A stretch of 64,000 bases of DNA. Source: Bacteroidia bacterium. GTDB lineage: Bacteria > Bacteroidota > Bacteroidia > CAILMK01 > JBBDIG01. Below the pieces are notes generated by a model, which was not told where the DNA came from, made no database searches, and was given only the letters and a program-made list of their open reading frames with translations. Shown here piece after piece: positions 45,698 to 55,800 of the stretch. Within the stretch, counting starts at the first letter, position 1, and each line of letters begins with the position of its first letter. The stretch covers positions 22,512-86,511 of the forward strand of contig JBBDIG010000048.1 of NCBI GenBank assembly GCA_040880525.1, given 5' to 3'. The translations under genes were made by a program, and so were the position numbers.

Positions 45698-46153
45698 ATG
45701 GAAAAACTTTGGATATACCAGGCCGACAGGAAATTTACAGATGATGAAGCCACAGCAATCGCACAGAAGCTGAGGAAATTTACGGCCAACTGGGCCGCAC
45801 ATGGCCAGGCCCTCAAAGCGCAGGCAGCGGTGATGCACAACCTGTTTATCCTTTTGCAGGTAGATGAAGCACGGGCAAAAGCGTCAGGTTGCTCCATTGA
45901 TTCGTCTGTAGCCCTTATGCGTGAAATCGAATCAGAATATCACGTAAACCTGTTCGACCGCCAGCAGGTGGCGTATAAGCAAAATGATGAAGTACATACC
46001 ACCACTTTGCAGGAATTGCCGCAGCTCTTCAGCACCGGTAAGCTGACTGAGAATACACTGGTATTTAATAATTTAATTCAAACGCCAAATGAACTCGAAA
46101 GGAGCTGGGCCGTACCCCTGAAAGAAAGCTGGCATAAGCGGTTCTTAAATTAA
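45698..46153 (+). CDS. Conserved Bacteroidota hypothetical protein
   Basis: This 151-residue soluble protein begins MEKLWIYQADRKFTDDEA and contains LRKFTANWAAHGQALKAQAA and MHNLFILLQVDEARAKASGC. Homologues in Bacteroidota are sometimes labelled 'ABC transporter ATPase', which the sequence does not support because there is no Walker motif. It has no signal or membrane segment. The conserved Trp and Cys positions may form a small fold. Its function is unknown. Confidence 0.85.
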   Translation: MEKLWIYQADRKFTDDEATAIAQKLRKFTANWAAHGQALKAQAAVMHNLFILLQVDEARAKASGCSIDSSVALMREIESEYHVNLFDRQQVAYKQNDEVHTTTLQELPQLFSTGKLTENTLVFNNLIQTPNELERSWAVPLKESWHKRFLN

Positions 46154-46481
46154 ATTGCTTTAACCTTTTAATTATTTAATTCTTTTATAAACTATTTTTT
46201 GATTCAATGCTGCTTCTCTAAGATTTTGGTAATAGCCATATACAGAATGAAAATTAAGAATGTGATAATAACCTTACTGTCATTTCTTTAAAACCTTAGC
46301 AACACCGCGTAATACAGTATGCCCAACCTTATTTACTCTTTATAAAAAATTCCTGTTTCTTCATATTTTAATGAATAAAAACTTCCGGATTTCTTTTTAA
46401 GATAATAAAAAAATCCTCACGCATAAATTTCTATAAAATTTAACGGGATTGGAATAAATCTTTTTCCGCACTGCGAATAAC
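46154..46481. other. AT-rich region without a gene
   Basis: This 328-base stretch is strongly AT-rich and contains no convincing coding frame, terminator or RNA gene. It lies between two convergent genes (45698 on plus and ybaB on minus). Confidence 0.5.
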
Positions 46482-46820
46482 TCATCCCAGGCCAAGGCTA
46501 TCCAGATCGAAGCCCGGAATATCCGGCACTACTCCTTCAAGCTTGTTCTTCATTTCCTCCTTAGCTTTCAATTTGGCTTTTGTAATGGCATAGCTCACCG
46601 TTTGGGTGAGAATCTTCTCTATTTCATCGCGCGAGTGGCTAGCGATAAGCTCATCTGCCAACTGTATTTGCTGCACTTCCATGCTGGCCGTAACCCGCAC
46701 TTTCACGAGGCTTTTAGGATCTGATTCTGTGATGACAATGTGTTTCAGGCTTTCGCGCGCTTCGGCAATCCGCTCTTTTATATCGCCTAATTTGCCAAGC
46801 ATTTCAAAAATGTCGAACAT
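46482..46820 (-). CDS. YbaB/EbfC family nucleoid-associated protein
   Basis: This 112-residue protein is a small DNA-binding protein of the YbaB/EbfC family that usually acts as a dimer. The signature is the run of charged residues around ITESDPKSLVKVRVTASMEV and the segment IADELIASHSRDEIEK-like (QLADELIASHSRDEIEKIL). It normally sits beside dnaX or recR, but neither is here. It is divergent from thpR. Confidence 0.92.
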   Translation of the reverse strand: MFDIFEMLGKLGDIKERIAEARESLKHIVITESDPKSLVKVRVTASMEVQQIQLADELIASHSRDEIEKILTQTVSYAITKAKLKAKEEMKNKLEGVVPDIPGFDLDSLGLG

Positions 46821-46847
46821 GTTCTATGCGTTGAGTATTTTAAAGTG

Positions 46848-46855
46848 CAAATTTA
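46848..46855 (-). promoter_or_regulatory. Candidate -7 element for ybaB
   Basis: Read on the minus strand, TAAATTTG matches TAnnTTTG and lies 27 bases before the ATG at 46820. Confidence 0.45.
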
Positions 46856-46861
46856 CAAGCA

Positions 46862-47470
46862 ATGGCCACAGAAAACATCAATAGAGGTAGCAAAGAGAGA
46901 AAGAAGCGTTTATTTATTGGGTTTCCGCTGAGCAGTGAATGGCGCAAAAGCCTGAAGGATTTTGGAGATGCACAACAGATGGCCTATGCCCGGTGGATGC
47001 CAGAGGAGAACCTGCACCTGACGCTGTTCTTTATCGGGCTCTTGTCTCATGCCGGCCTGGAATCATTGAAGCAGGACCTGCACCAGGCCTCGAAACGCCT
47101 GCACACCTGCCGCCTGGAATTCCAGGCCATTACTTATGCTCCGCAGGATGGACGGCCTAAAATGGTTTGGGCGCAATTCCAGCAAAACGATGGCTTTACG
47201 GCCCTCAGCAAGGCACTCTACCAGCTTGTAGCAGAAAAGGCCCCGCAGTATAAGCTCGACCTGAGCCGGCTGGCGCTCCGTGATGAGATCATTCCCCACA
47301 TCACCATGGCGCGGCTCAAAGACGTGAAAAGAAAAGACCTCATACCGCCTCATCGTCCTTCCGGTGTTTTTATCCCTCAAATGCTCGAAGTAAATGGAAT
47401 GGCCCTTTATGAATCGGTTTTAAACCCGAAAGGAGCACGCTACCACATCCTGGAAGAATTCAGGTTTTAA
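46862..47470 (+). CDS. thpR: RNA 2',3'-cyclic phosphodiesterase (ThpR/LigT)
   Basis: This 202-residue protein belongs to the 2H phosphoesterase group acting on RNA ends. Both H-x-T motifs are present: HLTLFFIG near residue 56 and HITMARLKD near 145. It begins with FIGFPLSSEWRKSLKD, as in LigT-type proteins. It runs in the same direction as the S46 peptidase gene, 77 bases away. The specific substrate is not shown by the sequence. Confidence 0.92.
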   Translation: MATENINRGSKERKKRLFIGFPLSSEWRKSLKDFGDAQQMAYARWMPEENLHLTLFFIGLLSHAGLESLKQDLHQASKRLHTCRLEFQAITYAPQDGRPKMVWAQFQQNDGFTALSKALYQLVAEKAPQYKLDLSRLALRDEIIPHITMARLKDVKRKDLIPPHRPSGVFIPQMLEVNGMALYESVLNPKGARYHILEEFRF

Positions 47471-47521
47471 GAAAAACCGGTAAAATAATTTTAGCGGACT
47501 TCCGGGCCACTTCGCTATTGC

Positions 47522-47529
47522 TATTTTTG
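47522..47529 (+). promoter_or_regulatory. Candidate -7 element for the S46 peptidase gene
   Basis: TATTTTTG matches TAnnTTTG and lies 18 bases before the ATG at 47548. Confidence 0.4.
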
Positions 47530-47547
47530 CAAGAAAAATCCCAATCC

Positions 47548-49698
47548 ATGTATCGTTTTCTTTTCATCACCTTCCTTTTTGTCTCTTCTCATTTTTGCCT
47601 CCATGCCGATGAAGGCATGTGGATTCCTTCCCTGCTGCAGGAGTATGGAATCATAGACCGGATGCACGCGGAAGGTCTGGAACTTTCGGCTGAGGACATT
47701 TACAGCATTAATACCAGCAGCATCAAGGATGCAGTGATCTGGTTCGGGCGGGGCTGCACTGGTGAGATCATTTCCTCTGACGGCCTGCTGCTCACCAACC
47801 ACCACTGTGGCTACAGCCAGATACAGCGCCACAGCAGCGTAGACAACGATTACCTCACCGATGGCTTTTGGGCTATGAACCGCGGCCAGGAGCTGAGCAA
47901 TCCGGGCCTCACCGTTACCTTCATCAGGAGGATTGAGGACGTTACGGATCATGTACTACATGGCGTGAACCCATCCCTATCGCAGGAAGAACGCGACAAG
48001 ATGGTGGAGGATAACATTTACAGCGTTTCCAAAGATCTTGAGGAGCCACATTTGGAAGCTTTTGTACGGGCCTTCTATGCCGGCAACCGTTATTTTATGT
48101 TCGTAACCGAAACTTTTCGCGACATACGGCTGGTGGGCGCCCCGCCTTCCTCCATCGGGAAATTTGGGGGCGATACCGACAACTGGATGTGGCCACGCCA
48201 TACGGGTGATTTTTCACTCTTCCGGATTTATGCGGGCCCGGATAACCTGCCTGCGGATTACAGCGTTGATAACCAGCCATACGAGCCGCGCCATCACCTG
48301 CCTATTTCGCTCAAGGGTGCAGAACAAGGCGATTTTACGATGGTGATGGGATTCCCCGGACGCACCGATGAGTACCTTCCCCCCGCTGCGGTGGATAATA
48401 TTTATTCGGTTTACAATCCCGCCCGTATTGAAATCAGGGAAAAGCGGCTTGCCATTATGGATGAAGAAATGCAACGCAATGACACCGTGAGAATTCAATA
48501 TGCCTCGAAACATGCGCGGGTAAGCAATTACTACAAAAAGTGGCAGGGAGAAAACCGCGGCCTGAAAAAGCTGGATGCCATTGACACCAAACGGCAGGAG
48601 CAGCAGGAATTTCGCGAATGGGTAAATGCTGACAGCGAGCGCAAAGAACAATATGGCCACCTGCCGGAAGCATACCAGGAAACGCATGAAAAATTGCAGG
48701 AACTGGAACTGACGCTCAATTACGTGAATGAAGCAGCATTTGGAGTGGAGATGAGCGCGCTGGCAAACCAATTCAGGACACTGGCCAAAATAAGTGAGGA
48801 AAAAGAAATATCCGATAGCGTTATAAATTTGGAAATAATGCGGCTGGAAGGTTATGCCCGCTCATTTTACAGGGATTATTATAAGCCGCTTGATAAACGG
48901 GTTTTTGCGGCAATGATGGAATTTTATTATAATGATGTACCCCGAAAATACCGGCCGGAAGCGCTGAACAATATCAGCAAATACGATGGTAACTGGCAGG
49001 AAATGGCTGACGATATTTACAGTAAATCAATATTTCCTAATCAGGAGGAATTGTTGGAATTTCTTAAGGATTATAAAAAGAAAAAAGTTAAGAAATTAAA
49101 AAAGGATCCGGGTTATGAAATTATGATTGGAATAATAGAAAACTATTTAAATAATGTACGGCCCGCCAAAGACAGCCTGGACAATAAACTGGCAAACCTT
49201 AACCGCGTATACATGGAAGCACTCCTGGAGCGCGATCCGCTGATCTATCCGGATGCCAACTCCACCATGCGCATCACCTTTGGCGAGATAAGCGGATATG
49301 AACCTGCGGACGGAGCTTATTATGAGCCCTTTTCAACGCTGGAAGGTGTAATTGAAAAATGGGATCCCAACAACACCGAATTCCACGTTCCGGACAAATT
49401 GCTGCAGCTTTACCGCGAAAAAGACTACGGACAATACGGTACAAACGATACGATGTACGTTTGCTTTATTGCCACCAACCACACCACAGGCGGCAACAGC
49501 GGCAGCCCCGTGATGAACAGCAAAGGCCACCTCATCGGCACCAACTTCGACCGGAACTGGGAAGGCACCATGAGCGACATCATGTACGATCCCAACCGCG
49601 TCCGCAACATCAGCGTTGACATACGCTACACGCTTTTTATCATTGACAAATTTGCCGGTGCTGGGCATTTAGTGGAAGAGATGACCATTGTGGAGTGA
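47548..49698 (+). CDS. S46 family dipeptidyl-peptidase (DPP7/DPP11 type)
   Basis: This 716-residue periplasmic exopeptidase removes dipeptides from oligopeptides, as in asaccharolytic peptide users. The chosen ATG at 47548 gives a signal peptide (FLFITFLFVSSHFCLHA). The trypsin-like catalytic His is in LLTNHHCGYSQIQ near 83 and the catalytic Ser in TTGGNSGSPVMNSKGH near 650. An internal helical insertion (about 270-570) is typical. The S1 residue that separates DPP7 from DPP11 cannot be assigned by eye. The protein is full length. A REP palindrome follows 31 bases after the stop. Confidence 0.95.
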   Translation: MYRFLFITFLFVSSHFCLHADEGMWIPSLLQEYGIIDRMHAEGLELSAEDIYSINTSSIKDAVIWFGRGCTGEIISSDGLLLTNHHCGYSQIQRHSSVDNDYLTDGFWAMNRGQELSNPGLTVTFIRRIEDVTDHVLHGVNPSLSQEERDKMVEDNIYSVSKDLEEPHLEAFVRAFYAGNRYFMFVTETFRDIRLVGAPPSSIGKFGGDTDNWMWPRHTGDFSLFRIYAGPDNLPADYSVDNQPYEPRHHLPISLKGAEQGDFTMVMGFPGRTDEYLPPAAVDNIYSVYNPARIEIREKRLAIMDEEMQRNDTVRIQYASKHARVSNYYKKWQGENRGLKKLDAIDTKRQEQQEFREWVNADSERKEQYGHLPEAYQETHEKLQELELTLNYVNEAAFGVEMSALANQFRTLAKISEEKEISDSVINLEIMRLEGYARSFYRDYYKPLDKRVFAAMMEFYYNDVPRKYRPEALNNISKYDGNWQEMADDIYSKSIFPNQEELLEFLKDYKKKKVKKLKKDPGYEIMIGIIENYLNNVRPAKDSLDNKLANLNRVYMEALLERDPLIYPDANSTMRITFGEISGYEPADGAYYEPFSTLEGVIEKWDPNNTEFHVPDKLLQLYREKDYGQYGTNDTMYVCFIATNHTTGGNSGSPVMNSKGHLIGTNFDRNWEGTMSDIMYDPNRVRNISVDIRYTLFIIDKFAGAGHLVEEMTIVE

Positions 49699-49728
49699 GG
49701 GTATTGCGGAATATCAGGGGCTTGTATA

Positions 49729-49763
49729 GGTACGAGTTACGCTATCGCTAAACTCGCACCAGC
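49729..49763. repeat. REP-like palindrome 3 (solo), after S46 gene
   Basis: This copy is identical in sequence to the one at 29798-29832, about 20 kb away, and lies right after the S46 peptidase stop. It has no transposase of its own. Confidence 0.92.
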
Positions 49764-49842
49764 GATGGGGTTTGATATAGAAAATGATTTGAGCAGCATT
49801 GTTCTTGCGTTACTTTCTTGGCAGGTGTAAACACAATTAATA

Positions 49843-50424
49843 TTGATGAAATCAGCTTCCGCTTTCATACTAGGTATCATTCTTTTAATGACATGCACAG
49901 CATTTATGCATAGACCCACAGATTACTTAGCTGTCCCTGGACCACTGAATTTCGATGAAGAGATATATCATCTCCGATGGAGTCAGCAGACTATGCAGTA
50001 TTATAAGCAGGAGTATCTAAGATCAGGTGATACATTAGAAAATTTCAACAAAATGATCACTATTGAAGTACTCGTTTCCAATGCCCATCCTAAAGCTCTA
50101 GCAGCCTCCAAGATACAGGAAATTAAGGACAGAAAAGGAAAGGATCCCGTAGCCAATTATGAAATAAGGGAAAATGAGGACGGCACAGAGTTTTTAGTGG
50201 ATTTTTTAATTAGCGATAAGAAAACCTATGAATGGAACGCTTATCGGTACAAGGCTATTAAGACTCCCAAAGGAGAAGCTATACTACTTTTTTCTTATAG
50301 CCTTAGGTCATTCGATGGGGCGGATTTGTCCGTTAACGATTTTTTTGCCCATTTAAAAACCTACAGGTTGCCTCTTATTGAGAAGATTACTAACTATGAC
50401 CTTCCCACGATTACTCTTAATTAG
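49843..50424 (+). CDS. Secreted hypothetical protein
   Basis: This 193-residue protein has an N-terminal hydrophobic segment (SAFILGIILLMTCTAF) ending near a signal cleavage site; a lipobox-like Cys is present at about 18 (MTC) but the motif is not strong. The mature part contains the conserved-looking TYEWNAYRYKAI. I recognise no family. It is convergent with the ankyrin gene and overlaps its end by four bases. Confidence 0.65.
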   Translation: MMKSASAFILGIILLMTCTAFMHRPTDYLAVPGPLNFDEEIYHLRWSQQTMQYYKQEYLRSGDTLENFNKMITIEVLVSNAHPKALAASKIQEIKDRKGKDPVANYEIRENEDGTEFLVDFLISDKKTYEWNAYRYKAIKTPKGEAILLFSYSLRSFDGADLSVNDFFAHLKTYRLPLIEKITNYDLPTITLN

Positions 50425-51245
50425 TATTTATTTAGATACACAGAATCATAAATATTATAATAATGCCTGGGAACAGGGGATTTCCAATAATCTATCCCAT
50501 TTTTGTTTAAAAAAGAAACCAGCAGCATTTTTTTTCTATACTCTTCAGACTCTAATGGATAAGGCAATTTTCTTAGCATATCAGAAATATATAGACTGTC
50601 TCCGTTCAAGGTCACATTAAAAACACCTTTATAATCAACGCCTACCTCTAAGATCAGATAATTTATAATATCAATATTGTCACTATAAAAAGCATATTGC
50701 AAGGCACTTTGTCTTCCACTTGTAGTATCCACATAATTAGCATTTGCGCCAGCCTCAATTAATAATTTTACATTATTAAGACTCTTTGCAGCAGCCATTA
50801 AAGGAGTACGTAGATGTTGAGCTGCATCAATGTTAGCCACTGAATTTACATCGCCTCCATGCTTTATCAGTATTTCTAAATATGCCGATGTTTCATAACG
50901 GTTTGCGGCCTGAATTATAGCATTTGTGCTGTCATTGGACTTTAAATTAGGGTCTGCACCTAACTCGGCCAAGACCCGCACTCCTGGAAGATGACCCGCA
51001 TAAACAGCCCACTGCAACAAGGATTGACCAAACTTCTTTTCTTGGTAATTAAGAAGCTCATAGGGCTTGCCCTTAAGTAATTCCCTAATCCTTAATGTAT
51101 CCCCATTTTCGATCGCCTTTGCAGTCTCCCACACAGGAGTGTTTTTAAAAAGGCGCACATCCCACCCTCGTAAATCTTCATTTTCTCCTTCACGCGAACA
51201 CATGGTAACCGTAATTAAAACAAGAACTATGAGAATAGATTTCAT
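50421..51245 (-). CDS. Ankyrin-repeat lipoprotein, possible immunity protein
   Basis: This 274-residue protein has a lipoprotein signal (SILIVLVLITVTMC; Cys about 16), so it sits in the envelope. About five ankyrin-type repeats follow: LLQWAVYAGHLPGVRVLAEL, NAIIQAANRYETSAYLEILI, RTPLMAAAKSLNNVKLLIEA and SALQYAFYSDNIDIINYLIL. It starts 10 bases after the lipase-like gene and so is probably co-transcribed. Ankyrin proteins beside polymorphic toxins have been predicted to be immunity proteins, and a periplasmic lipoprotein suits a lipase toxin. This role is inference. Confidence 0.85.
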   Translation of the reverse strand: MKSILIVLVLITVTMCSREGENEDLRGWDVRLFKNTPVWETAKAIENGDTLRIRELLKGKPYELLNYQEKKFGQSLLQWAVYAGHLPGVRVLAELGADPNLKSNDSTNAIIQAANRYETSAYLEILIKHGGDVNSVANIDAAQHLRTPLMAAAKSLNNVKLLIEAGANANYVDTTSGRQSALQYAFYSDNIDIINYLILEVGVDYKGVFNVTLNGDSLYISDMLRKLPYPLESEEYRKKMLLVSFLNKNGIDYWKSPVPRHYYNIYDSVYLNKY

Positions 51246-51255
51246 CCTACAACTA

Positions 51256-51978
51256 TTACTTTATACCTGCCTTATCCATTTTATCCATTACAACTCCCAT
51301 TGTGTGATTATAGATACTTAATCCAGCATTTATAACCCCTATTGCTATATTTGGCTTTTGTGAATCGGGTACCCACCACGGAATATATGGCAAGTATGTA
51401 GCCGGCAAGGATACAATCTTACCTTCGGCCCTTAAGCCAAGAAGTCGTTGCGTATTAGAAACTGCCTCACCTTCAACAACATAAGCTCGGATATTAGCAG
51501 GTCTATTTAAGGTAAACAATGACCTTGTTCCATTACTTAATCCCGCTGCATTAAAAGTAGTCGCGCTTCGCCCCGTTGCCAAAGCATTAGCGCTTGCCAA
51601 TCCGCCTCCTAAAGAATGTCCGGCAAAAGATAGTTCTCCTGTACCAATGAACTCATCGAGTTTTCGGGCATTATTTGTAGAAATGTCATATTGCTTAGTA
51701 TATTCTCCTACGGCCTGTTTTGCATTGGTTTCCCAATCGGCAGCACTCAATGGGTCTGTTCCTTCAGTAACATATGCATACTCAAGAATGTTATTTCCTT
51801 TTTTGTCCCTTCCTATTATCCTTTCATAGACAGCAGAATTGAATCCAGACTTGTCATCTGTTAAATCGACATCGTCAAATTTTGTAGTAGATAATTTCCA
51901 GCCACCTGTTAACGCTATAGAAGGTCCTTTACCCTCTTCATACTTTCCTTCTTTAGTGTTATATACATCCGTTGGCAC
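51256..51978 (-). CDS. Lipase-like alpha/beta hydrolase domain, tail of a broken Rhs-type protein
   Basis: The frame gives 240 residues from a GTG at 51978. It contains the lipase nucleophile motif FAGHSLGGGLAS (Ser in GHSLG) near residue 118 and a DEFIGTGEL region before it, as in Lipase_3-type enzymes. There is no signal peptide. The preceding frame (51959-52165) holds an Rhs/YD-repeat fragment that ends at the same point in a different reading frame, so this is probably the C-terminal toxin domain of a larger protein that lost its N-terminal part by a frameshift. The ankyrin lipoprotein is downstream. Whether the domain is still made is doubtful. Confidence 0.7.
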   Translation of the reverse strand: MPTDVYNTKEGKYEEGKGPSIALTGGWKLSTTKFDDVDLTDDKSGFNSAVYERIIGRDKKGNNILEYAYVTEGTDPLSAADWETNAKQAVGEYTKQYDISTNNARKLDEFIGTGELSFAGHSLGGGLASANALATGRSATTFNAAGLSNGTRSLFTLNRPANIRAYVVEGEAVSNTQRLLGLRAEGKIVSLPATYLPYIPWWVPDSQKPNIAIGVINAGLSIYNHTMGVVMDKMDKAGIK

Positions 51979-52165
51979 TGGAATCTTGGGGAAGTTTTTG
52001 GTCCGTTACAACTGCCAGCACATTTCCCATGTAGCTGGTAAGCTCACAATACCGCTCCCCCCGTAGCGGCTGAGTTGCACCGTGTCTGTTATTGTTATAG
52101 CGGAATGCAAATACGTGATATTTATGAGCGTTTCTTCTATTGGCCAAATATACACGAAAGCCCAA
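51959..52165 (-). pseudogene. Rhs/YD-repeat protein remnant
   Basis: The minus-strand frame reads RGERYCELTSYMGNVLAVVT followed by DQKLP, which matches the pattern RYELTNHLGNVLAVVTDKKLP seen near the end of Bacteroidota Rhs repeat proteins. The reading frame then leaves the lipase frame by one base (the lipase frame carries a stop upstream). The N-terminal thousands of bases of a normal Rhs gene are missing, since mgtC begins about 75 bases further on. This is a stump of an Rhs gene. Confidence 0.7.
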
Positions 52166-52239
52166 CTATATCGGGATGAAATAATGGCTATTCCTAAAAT
52201 GCCTGCTTCCATTAATTTATATAAATAATCCTAGCCTAT

Positions 52240-52731
52240 CTACCCGGATTCACGATTTCCTTTCCCCTTCGTCTCCAGAACTTTTTTCTCTACCTGCCCC
52301 ATGACATAATTTATAAAAAAGGCAAAAACCGCCAACCCTGCTCCAAGATAGTAAAGATGGAAACCGATGCTCATGCCGATGCCGGCTGATATGAGGAGTG
52401 AGGCCGCAGTGGTGAGATAGGTGACGCGGCCATCCCGCCTCGATTGCATAATGGTGCCTGCTCCGATAAAGCTAACGCCTACCACGATGGCTTCAAAAAT
52501 CCTGATTGGATCCGGGGTGATGTTCACGTTGTCGGGCACGCCTTCAAAATATTGATTGATGGCTACTGTTCCCAGCAGCACAAAAAGTGCAGCCGCTGCT
52601 CCAATAATCATCTGAGTCCTGAGTCCTGCGGGCTTCCGGCTAAACTCACGTTCCAGGCCCACCAGCCCTGATAAAAGGCCGGCAATGGCCACATCCAGCA
52701 ATATCCACAGTTGCGCTTCCAGTTCAATCAT
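52240..52731 (-). CDS. MgtC/SapB family membrane protein
   Basis: This 163-residue membrane protein has four or five hydrophobic helices and the MgtC signature GLLSGLVGLEREFSRKPAGL with R-T-QM following. Members modulate the F-ATPase or Mg2+ homeostasis. The C-terminal soluble tail is short, so it is the SapB-like form. It runs in the same direction as the Rhs remnant genes but is not functionally linked to them by sequence. Confidence 0.92.
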   Translation of the reverse strand: MIELEAQLWILLDVAIAGLLSGLVGLEREFSRKPAGLRTQMIIGAAAALFVLLGTVAINQYFEGVPDNVNITPDPIRIFEAIVVGVSFIGAGTIMQSRRDGRVTYLTTAASLLISAGIGMSIGFHLYYLGAGLAVFAFFINYVMGQVEKKVLETKGKGNRESG

Positions 52732-52850
52732 AGTCCGAAAAATAATAGTTCTAATAACTCATCATACATCATTGTAGTTTTAAAATTAATACAAAGAATT
52801 TATTTCCCTGAAAAGTGCCGTCATTCGACTGCTTTAAGGTACATCAAAAC

Positions 52851-52858
52851 TAAATTTG
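52851..52858 (+). promoter_or_regulatory. Candidate -7 element for the tricorn-type protease gene
   Basis: TAAATTTG matches TAnnTTTG exactly and lies 25 bases before the ATG at 52884. Confidence 0.5.
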
Positions 52859-52883
52859 CACCTTTTTGAAAACCAATGCAAAC

Positions 52884-55800
52884 ATGACATTTTTCACAAC
52901 TTATAAGCAGCGGATTTTCCTCCTGCAAGTTTTCCTGTTATTATCCTTATCGGTTTCTGCTCAGGAACTGAACGAAGCGCGGCTGCTGCGTTTTCCAGCT
53001 ATTAGTGGCGATCAGGTGGTGTTCATGCAAGCCGGTGATCTTTATACAGTGACCGGTGACAGCGGCATCGCCCGCAGACTCACCAGCCATGCCGGGATTG
53101 AAGCATTTCCGCGTTTTTCACCAGACGGCCGCTGGATTGCCTTCACCGGCCAGTTTGATGGCAACAGCGAGGTGTACCTCATCCCCGCGCAGGGCGGAAC
53201 TCCCAGACGGCTCACATTTACCGCAACCCTGGGCCGCGATGATCTCAGTGATCGTATGGGGCCAAACAACATGGTGATGGAATGGATAGACAGCAGCCAC
53301 GTGGTGTACCGTTCGCGCGGAGAATCTTTCAATGCCTTTAAGGGAAAGCTTTACAGCCAAAACATAAATGGTGGAATGCCCACGCAACTGCCGGTGGCTT
53401 TTGGTAGCTGGTGCTCATTTTCTGACGATGGAAACCGCATGGTATACAACAAAGTAATGCGTGAATTCCGCACCTGGAAATATTACCGGGGCGGAATGGC
53501 GGATGATATCTGGCTGCACGATCTCTCCACGCACGAAACGACAAATCTGTCAAACGACAGTGCCCAGGATATATTCCCAATGTGGCATGGCAACAGTGTA
53601 TACTTCCTCAGCGACCGCGACCGCATCATGAATCTTTTTGAATACAACATGGGCAGCGGCCAGACAACGAAACTCACCAACTTTGAGCGATACGACTGCA
53701 AATTTCCCAGCCTGGGACGCGATAAAATCATTTTTGAGAACGGAGGCTGGCTTTATACTTATGACCTCGCTTCCGGGAATTTGCAAAAAAGAACGATTTA
53801 CGTAGCAAACGACTATTCCACAAGCCTTTCAGAATGGAAGAATGTATCTTCCGAAATTCGGGAATCGCGGCTGAGCCCGGACGGCAGGCGATTGCTGACG
53901 TCAGCGCGGGGCGATGTATGGACCATCCCTGCCGAACATGGCGTTACCCGTAATCACACAGCGAGTTCAGGCATTCACGACCGCGATCCGCGATGGAGCC
54001 CTGATGGCAAACACATCGCCTGGATCAGCGACAGCACCGGTGAGGATGAAATATGGATGATGCCCAGCGATGGAAGCCAAAATCCAACACAATTAACGCA
54101 AGGTGGAAGTGTATATAAATACCAGATAGAATGGAGCCCGGACAGTAAAAAGATCGTCTGGTCCGATCGTCAGCAACGCCTGCAATTTGTAAACGTTATG
54201 ACGCGAAATGTGGAGACGGTGGATGAATCTCCTTTTGGCGAAATCAGGCAATATGCATTCAGTCCTGATAGCCGCTGGATTGCGTATAACAAGCCGGAGC
54301 GGGAATCGCAGGATCGCATATATCTCTACAGCCTCAACGAAAAAGCCTTTTTCCCTGCAACGAGCGGATGGTATAACAGCGGCCAGCCCGAATTCAGTGA
54401 TGACGGGAAATATTTGTTTTTTGTGAGCAACCGGAATTTTGAGCCTGTTTACAGCCAAACCGAATGGAACCATGCCTATGTGGACATGGCGCAGATATTC
54501 CTGATTACACTAGCGAAGGACACGAAAAATCCGCTTGAACCTGAACTGGACGAGGTGAAGCCTCCGGACGTGCAAAAACTGGAGGAAGGAGACAGCCTGG
54601 ACAAACCCGAAAAAGTGCCGCCTCCCTCAGAAATTAACGTGAAAGTAGATCGCGATGGACTCATCAACCGTACGGTGGCATTGCCCGGAGAAGGCAGCCG
54701 CTATTTTGGCCTCACCAGTCGCGATGGCAATCTTTACTACATGAAGCGGGGATTTAACGATGATAAAAGTCAGCTTAAAATGTACGACTTTAAAGCGCGC
54801 AAGGAACAGGATCTTGGGCAGGTGGATGGCTATCACATAGCCTTTGCCGCTAAAAAAATGCTGGTAAAGCAGGGAAAAAGTTTTTCAATTATTGATTTAC
54901 CAAAAGGAAAAATTGAAATAAAAGAAAAGGTAGATTTAAGCGCCATGCAAAAGCATGTGGACCTGCAAAAGGAGTGGCGCCAGATATTCAGTGAAAGCTG
55001 GCGGCAAATGCGCGATTTCTTTTATGCTCCAAACATGCACGGGGTAGATTGGGCAGATATGCGCGCCAAGTATGAGCCGTTGCTCCCTTACGTCCGCCAC
55101 CGGAATGACCTCACTTATATTATTGGCGAGATGATTGGAGAACTGAACATTGGCCATGCTTACGTGGGCGGTGGCGATCATCCTAAAGCAACGCGGATTA
55201 AAATGGGATTGCTGGGAGCCAAACTCACTAAAGATGCTTCAGGGTATTTTCGCATTGACAGAATTATGGAAGGCGAAAACTGGAATAAAACAATAAAAGC
55301 GCCCCTAACAGAGATTGGAGTGAATGTGACTGAGGGAGATTACATTATTGCGGTCAACGGACAGGAAACAAATGAGGTGGATAACATTTACCGTTTACTG
55401 GCCGGCAAAGGAGGCGACATGGTAGAACTACTAGTAAATTCTTCTCCCTCAAAGACAGGCGCCCGAAAAGTTTACACCAAAGCCCTGGATAACGAAGCCG
55501 GCTTATTTTATTACAACTGGGTGCAGCGCAATATTGAATATGTTGACAGTGCCAGCAACGGTCAGGTAGGTTATCTCCACATTCCGGATATGGGGCCGGG
55601 CGGACTCAACGAATTTGTGCGGCATTTTTATCCGCAAATGAACAAGAAGGCGCTTATCATTGATGATCGCGGGAATGGTGGCGGCAACGTGAGCCCAATG
55701 ATCATTGAGCGCCTGAACAGGCAGATTGCCATGTTTAACGTGCAACGCAACAGCAGCCCCTACCAGAATCCTTACCAGATGCTGCTGGGCCCTAAAGTAG

